Below, in pieces: positions 4,909 through 7,001 of a stretch of DNA of 7,001 nt (position 1 is its first letter; every line of letters starts with the position of its first letter). Made by a program: the position numbers and the translations under genes. The notes under the pieces are model-generated. The model did not search any database and had not been told where the DNA came from. It worked only from the letters and a program-made list of their open reading frames with translations. Source of the DNA: Firmicutes bacterium UBA5420 (lineage in GTDB: Bacteria; Bacillota; Limnochordia; Darwinibacteriales; Darwinibacteriaceae); NCBI GenBank assembly GCA_002409455.1, contig DHNI01000038.1, forward strand, positions 1 to 7,001, read 5' to 3'.

Positions 4909-5771
4909 TGGGATCGATTCTGGAGTTGCGCGATGTGGTGAAGCATTTTACTGGATTTACGATTAACGGGATTAGCTTTTCGTTAGAGCCTGGCTATATT
5001 ATGGGGTTTATCGGGGCTAACGGTTCTGGCAAGACAACGACAATAAAGCTCATTATGAATCTCCTACACCTTGATGGGGGAGAAATCAAAGTCTTTGGCC
5101 TTGATTCAAGAAAGTATGAGCAAGAGATCAAACAGCGCATTGGGTTTGTCTATGATGAGAATCACTTTTATGAAGAGTTGACGATTGCCCAGATGACCAG
5201 GGTAGTGGCGCCCTTTTATCAGAATTGGGACTGGGATACCTATAACCACTATGTGCAGCGCTTTGCTCTACCAGCAGCCAAGAAGATTAAGACCTTTTCA
5301 CGAGGGATGAAGATGAAATACGCTTTAGCTGTGGCCTTGGCTCATCAGGCCGAACTTTTGATCATGGATGAGCCTACCTCGGGGCTTGACCCTATTGTCC
5401 GCACTGAGCTCTTGGACATTTTGGGTGAAGTGATCCAAGACGAACGGTGCTCGGTTCTTTTCTCGTCTCATATTACCTCGGATTTGGATCGCATCGCAGA
5501 CTACGTGACCTTGATCCACAATGGCAGCATTGTGTTTAGTCAATCCAAGGAGAATCTTCTTGAGAAATACTCCGTAATCAAGGGTGAACGCAGCCTTTTG
5601 GGCTCGAATCTGCAACCATACTTGGTAGGCGTACGCGAAAACCAATTCGGCTTTGAAGGCCTGGTTACCGATAGGGAATCTGTTGCCCGTTTAACAGGTG
5701 GTAAGGCGATCCTTGAAAGGCCTACCCTAGAAGAGATTATGCTTTATTGCACAAGGGGAAAGGCCGTATGA
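4908..5771 (+). CDS. ABC transporter ATP-binding protein (YtrB/BcrA type)
   Basis: A 287-residue ATPase that would energise an exporter made with the ABC-2 permeases encoded just downstream. Walker A GANGSGKT at 36-43 (K42), signature region FSRGMKMKYALA at 130-141 in place of LSGGQ, Walker B LLIMDEPTSGLD with catalytic E155, and H-loop H188 in SSHI. The Q-loop position reads IGFVYDENHFYE, with acidic residues instead of Gln, as is common in this drug/bacteriocin-type subfamily. A C-terminal extension of about 80 residues follows. Two adjacent ATGs (4905, 4908) overlap the GntR stop; GGAGG at 4896-4900 fits 4908 slightly better. The stop overlaps the ATG of the decayed permease (ATGA), so translation was coupled down the operon. 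Substrate unknown; bacitracin-like or other envelope-active compounds are a guess from family. Confidence 0.93.
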   Translation: MGSILELRDVVKHFTGFTINGISFSLEPGYIMGFIGANGSGKTTTIKLIMNLLHLDGGEIKVFGLDSRKYEQEIKQRIGFVYDENHFYEELTIAQMTRVVAPFYQNWDWDTYNHYVQRFALPAAKKIKTFSRGMKMKYALAVALAHQAELLIMDEPTSGLDPIVRTELLDILGEVIQDERCSVLFSSHITSDLDRIADYVTLIHNGSIVFSQSKENLLEKYSVIKGERSLLGSNLQPYLVGVRENQFGFEGLVTDRESVARLTGGKAILERPTLEEIMLYCTRGKAV

Positions 5772-6032
5772 GGCATCTGCTCCGCAAGGATTTTCTACTG
5801 CAAAAACGCAACTTGGCAGTGGTATTGTCTACGCGATCCTTTTCAGTTTGGCTACTGGAAAGATGAGCGAGAAGCAGATTGCATTTGGATTAGCATGATT
5901 GGCAACCTACTACTGATGTTCGGCACGGCTTGGGAAAGTAAGGGTAAAGGCGCGCTATGTCAATATTGGCGGCCTTTTGTAGCCATTTCGTTTAGGCTGT
6001 CGCTTTACTGTTATCGCCGGAGAGAGTTCTAG
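5768..6032 (+). pseudogene. Decayed ABC-2 permease, frameshifted and internally deleted
   Basis: Starts at ATG 5768 overlapping the ATPase stop and encodes MRHLLRKDFLLQKRNLAVV, matching the starts of the two permeases downstream. The frame then breaks. The continuation VYAILFSLATGKMSEKQ is in a second frame (from 5827) and ISMIGNLLLMFGTAWESKG in a third (from 5889), aligning with the GYMFVMMGGAWEEKN region of the next gene. After about 13 codons it ends VAISFRLSLYCYRRREF (TAG 6030-6032), aligning residue by residue with the end of the intact permease, VGISFLISFRLYRRREF. Two frameshifts and the loss of about 125 central codons leave 265 bases where an intact copy takes 657. It cannot give a working membrane subunit. 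The ATPase must therefore use the permeases downstream. Confidence 0.85.
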
Positions 6033-6048
6033 AAAGGGGAAAATATCT

Positions 6049-6705
6049 ATGGCTTACTTAATTCTGAAAGATTTATTACTTCAAAAACGGATGTTGCTCT
6101 TGGCATTTGTGTATGTTCTCATGTTCACGTTTGCGTTTCAGGGTATGGGTGAGGGTCAGCTCATCGCTATCATTACCGCGGTCGGTTACATGTTTGTCAT
6201 GATGGGCGGGGCCTGGGAAGAGAAAAACAATGCGGATGTGCTATGGAGTAGCCTACCTACACCAAAATGGAAAACTGTGGGCGCCAAGTATCTTTCTATT
6301 CCCGTTTATGTAGCTATTGTTATTGTTATCTATTGGGTCATGCACACACTCTTTTCTGTACTGCGAGTTCCAGTCCGTTCCATGCCCCTTGATCTCGTCG
6401 GCGCGGTTCTTGGAATGACAGCTGTCTTTGTGGCCGCAAGCTTGTACTATCCCGTCTATTTTGCCTTAGGCTACACGAAGTCGCGTTACTGGCACTTCAT
6501 TTTGTTTTTCGGTATTATGATTTCCGCCTCTATGCTGCCTAATCTATTTCCGGAAAAACCTGCTTGGGTCGATCCCTTGTTGGAACGGTTACCAAAGATA
6601 ACTGGCGACCTTGCCATCTTGGTTGCCTTGGGAGTTTTTGTCGCCGTAATGGTAGGGATTTCATTTTTGATATCGTTCCGCCTTTATAGGAGAAGGGAGT
6701 TTTAG
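6049..6705 (+). CDS. ABC-2 type transporter permease
   Basis: A 218-residue integral membrane protein with about six hydrophobic segments (near 14-32, 37-55, 78-97, 108-134, 140-158 and 180-206) and a basic C-terminus RLYRRREF. The N-terminal pattern (KDLLLQKRMLLL) and the cytoplasmic-loop motif PKWKTVGAKYLS are shared with its neighbours and typical of the ABC2_membrane_5-like permease group that partners YtrB/BcrA-type ATPases. ATG 6049 has AAAGGGGA at 6033-6040, seven to eight bases away. It lies directly after a decayed paralogue and six bases before another permease gene, so the working exporter is probably ATPase plus this permease, alone or with the next one. Nothing identifies the substrate. 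Confidence 0.88.
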   Translation: MAYLILKDLLLQKRMLLLAFVYVLMFTFAFQGMGEGQLIAIITAVGYMFVMMGGAWEEKNNADVLWSSLPTPKWKTVGAKYLSIPVYVAIVIVIYWVMHTLFSVLRVPVRSMPLDLVGAVLGMTAVFVAASLYYPVYFALGYTKSRYWHFILFFGIMISASMLPNLFPEKPAWVDPLLERLPKITGDLAILVALGVFVAVMVGISFLISFRLYRRREF

Positions 6706-6710
6706 GATCC

Positions 6711-7001
6711 ATGAGGCACCTAGTTATGAAAGACTTGTTGCTCCAAAAATGGATGCTGATTTTATTCGTCTTTCCGTTCAGTTTTTTCTGGAGAACGAAG
6801 GAAGTCTATTTCACTGGTAGCCTCCTTGGTTATATGCTAGTAATCTTGATTGCAGGATCCGACGGAGGAGACAGATCTGATATACTGTTGAATAGTTTTC
6901 CCATACCAAAATGGAAAATTGTAGGCGCCAAGTATCTATCTACGCTCATCTATGGAGTAATAGTTTCTTTGATCATCTTTCTGCTTAGTCTGGGCTTGTA
7001 T
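6711..7001 (+). CDS. Second ABC-2 permease, 5' part only (cut by window end)
   Basis: ATG 6711 opens a frame of 97 codons with no stop before the window edge. It starts MRHLVMKDLLLQKWMLILF and contains FPIPKWKIVGAKYLSTLIYG, clearly paralogous to the preceding permease (TPKWKTVGAKYLS) and to the start of the decayed copy. Hydrophobic stretches fall at about 15-26, 38-49 and 79-97. The loop after the second is SDGGDRSDILLNS, where the neighbour has AWEEKNNADVLWSS, so the conserved Trp-Glu is missing here. It begins six bases after the previous stop; GAAGGGAG at 6692-6699 lies in the end of the upstream gene, so translation is probably coupled. Intactness beyond the window is unknown. Confidence 0.87.
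   Translation, partial: MRHLVMKDLLLQKWMLILFVFPFSFFWRTKEVYFTGSLLGYMLVILIAGSDGGDRSDILLNSFPIPKWKIVGAKYLSTLIYGVIVSLIIFLLSLGLY

Overview
The window looks like ordinary chromosomal DNA of a low-to-mid GC member of the Bacillota, probably a Clostridia-like anaerobe. Evidence: strong AAAGGAG/GGAGGTG ribosome binding sites before most genes, TTGACA/TATAGT-type promoters, short GC hairpins followed by T-runs, and protein families typical of the phylum (Ldh2-type dehydrogenase, DUF4342 protein, OmpR-type two-component pair, YtrA-type GntR/ABC exporter cluster). The genus cannot be fixed from the sequence alone.

Layout. 1-21: tail of a terminator from a gene left of the window. 22-282: non-coding on the + strand, with 10-11-bp-phased direct repeats (49-103) and, on the minus strand, a 49-codon open stretch without a start codon (104-250) that may be a gene remnant. 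283-1395: monocistronic Ldh2/malate-type NAD(P)-dependent dehydrogenase with its own terminator (1401-1424). 1420-1476: 11-bp direct repeat and likely promoter. 1510-4160: three-gene operon of a small membrane protein with a UBA-like N-terminus (DUF4342), an OmpR/PhoB-type response regulator and a HisKA/HATPase sensor kinase. 4153-4386 (minus): a 77-residue unrecognised protein, convergent with the kinase gene and antisense to the presumed 3' UTR of the operon, whose only evident terminator lies at 4452-4473. 4476-7001: GntR (YtrA subfamily) regulator, ABC ATPase, a collapsed ABC-2 permease pseudogene, an intact ABC-2 permease, and the start of a third permease cut by the window edge.

How the genes work together. 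The kinase should sense an envelope or extracytoplasmic signal through a loop of about 100 residues and phosphorylate D53 of the regulator. The DUF4342 protein is first in the operon and may be an accessory or output component. The second cluster resembles the ytr/bcr-type self-regulated drug or envelope-stress exporters: the small GntR protein probably represses its own operon at a palindrome overlapping the -10 element, and the ATPase pairs with one or more tandem ABC-2 permeases.

I see no clearly new large system (no phage, CRISPR, toxin-antitoxin or defence island). The points most worth a second look are the apparent ATT start codon of the GntR gene, the dyad operator, the decayed first permease copy, the antisense small gene, the 11-bp direct repeats in front of the two-component operon, and the hairpin before the response-regulator ribosome binding site.
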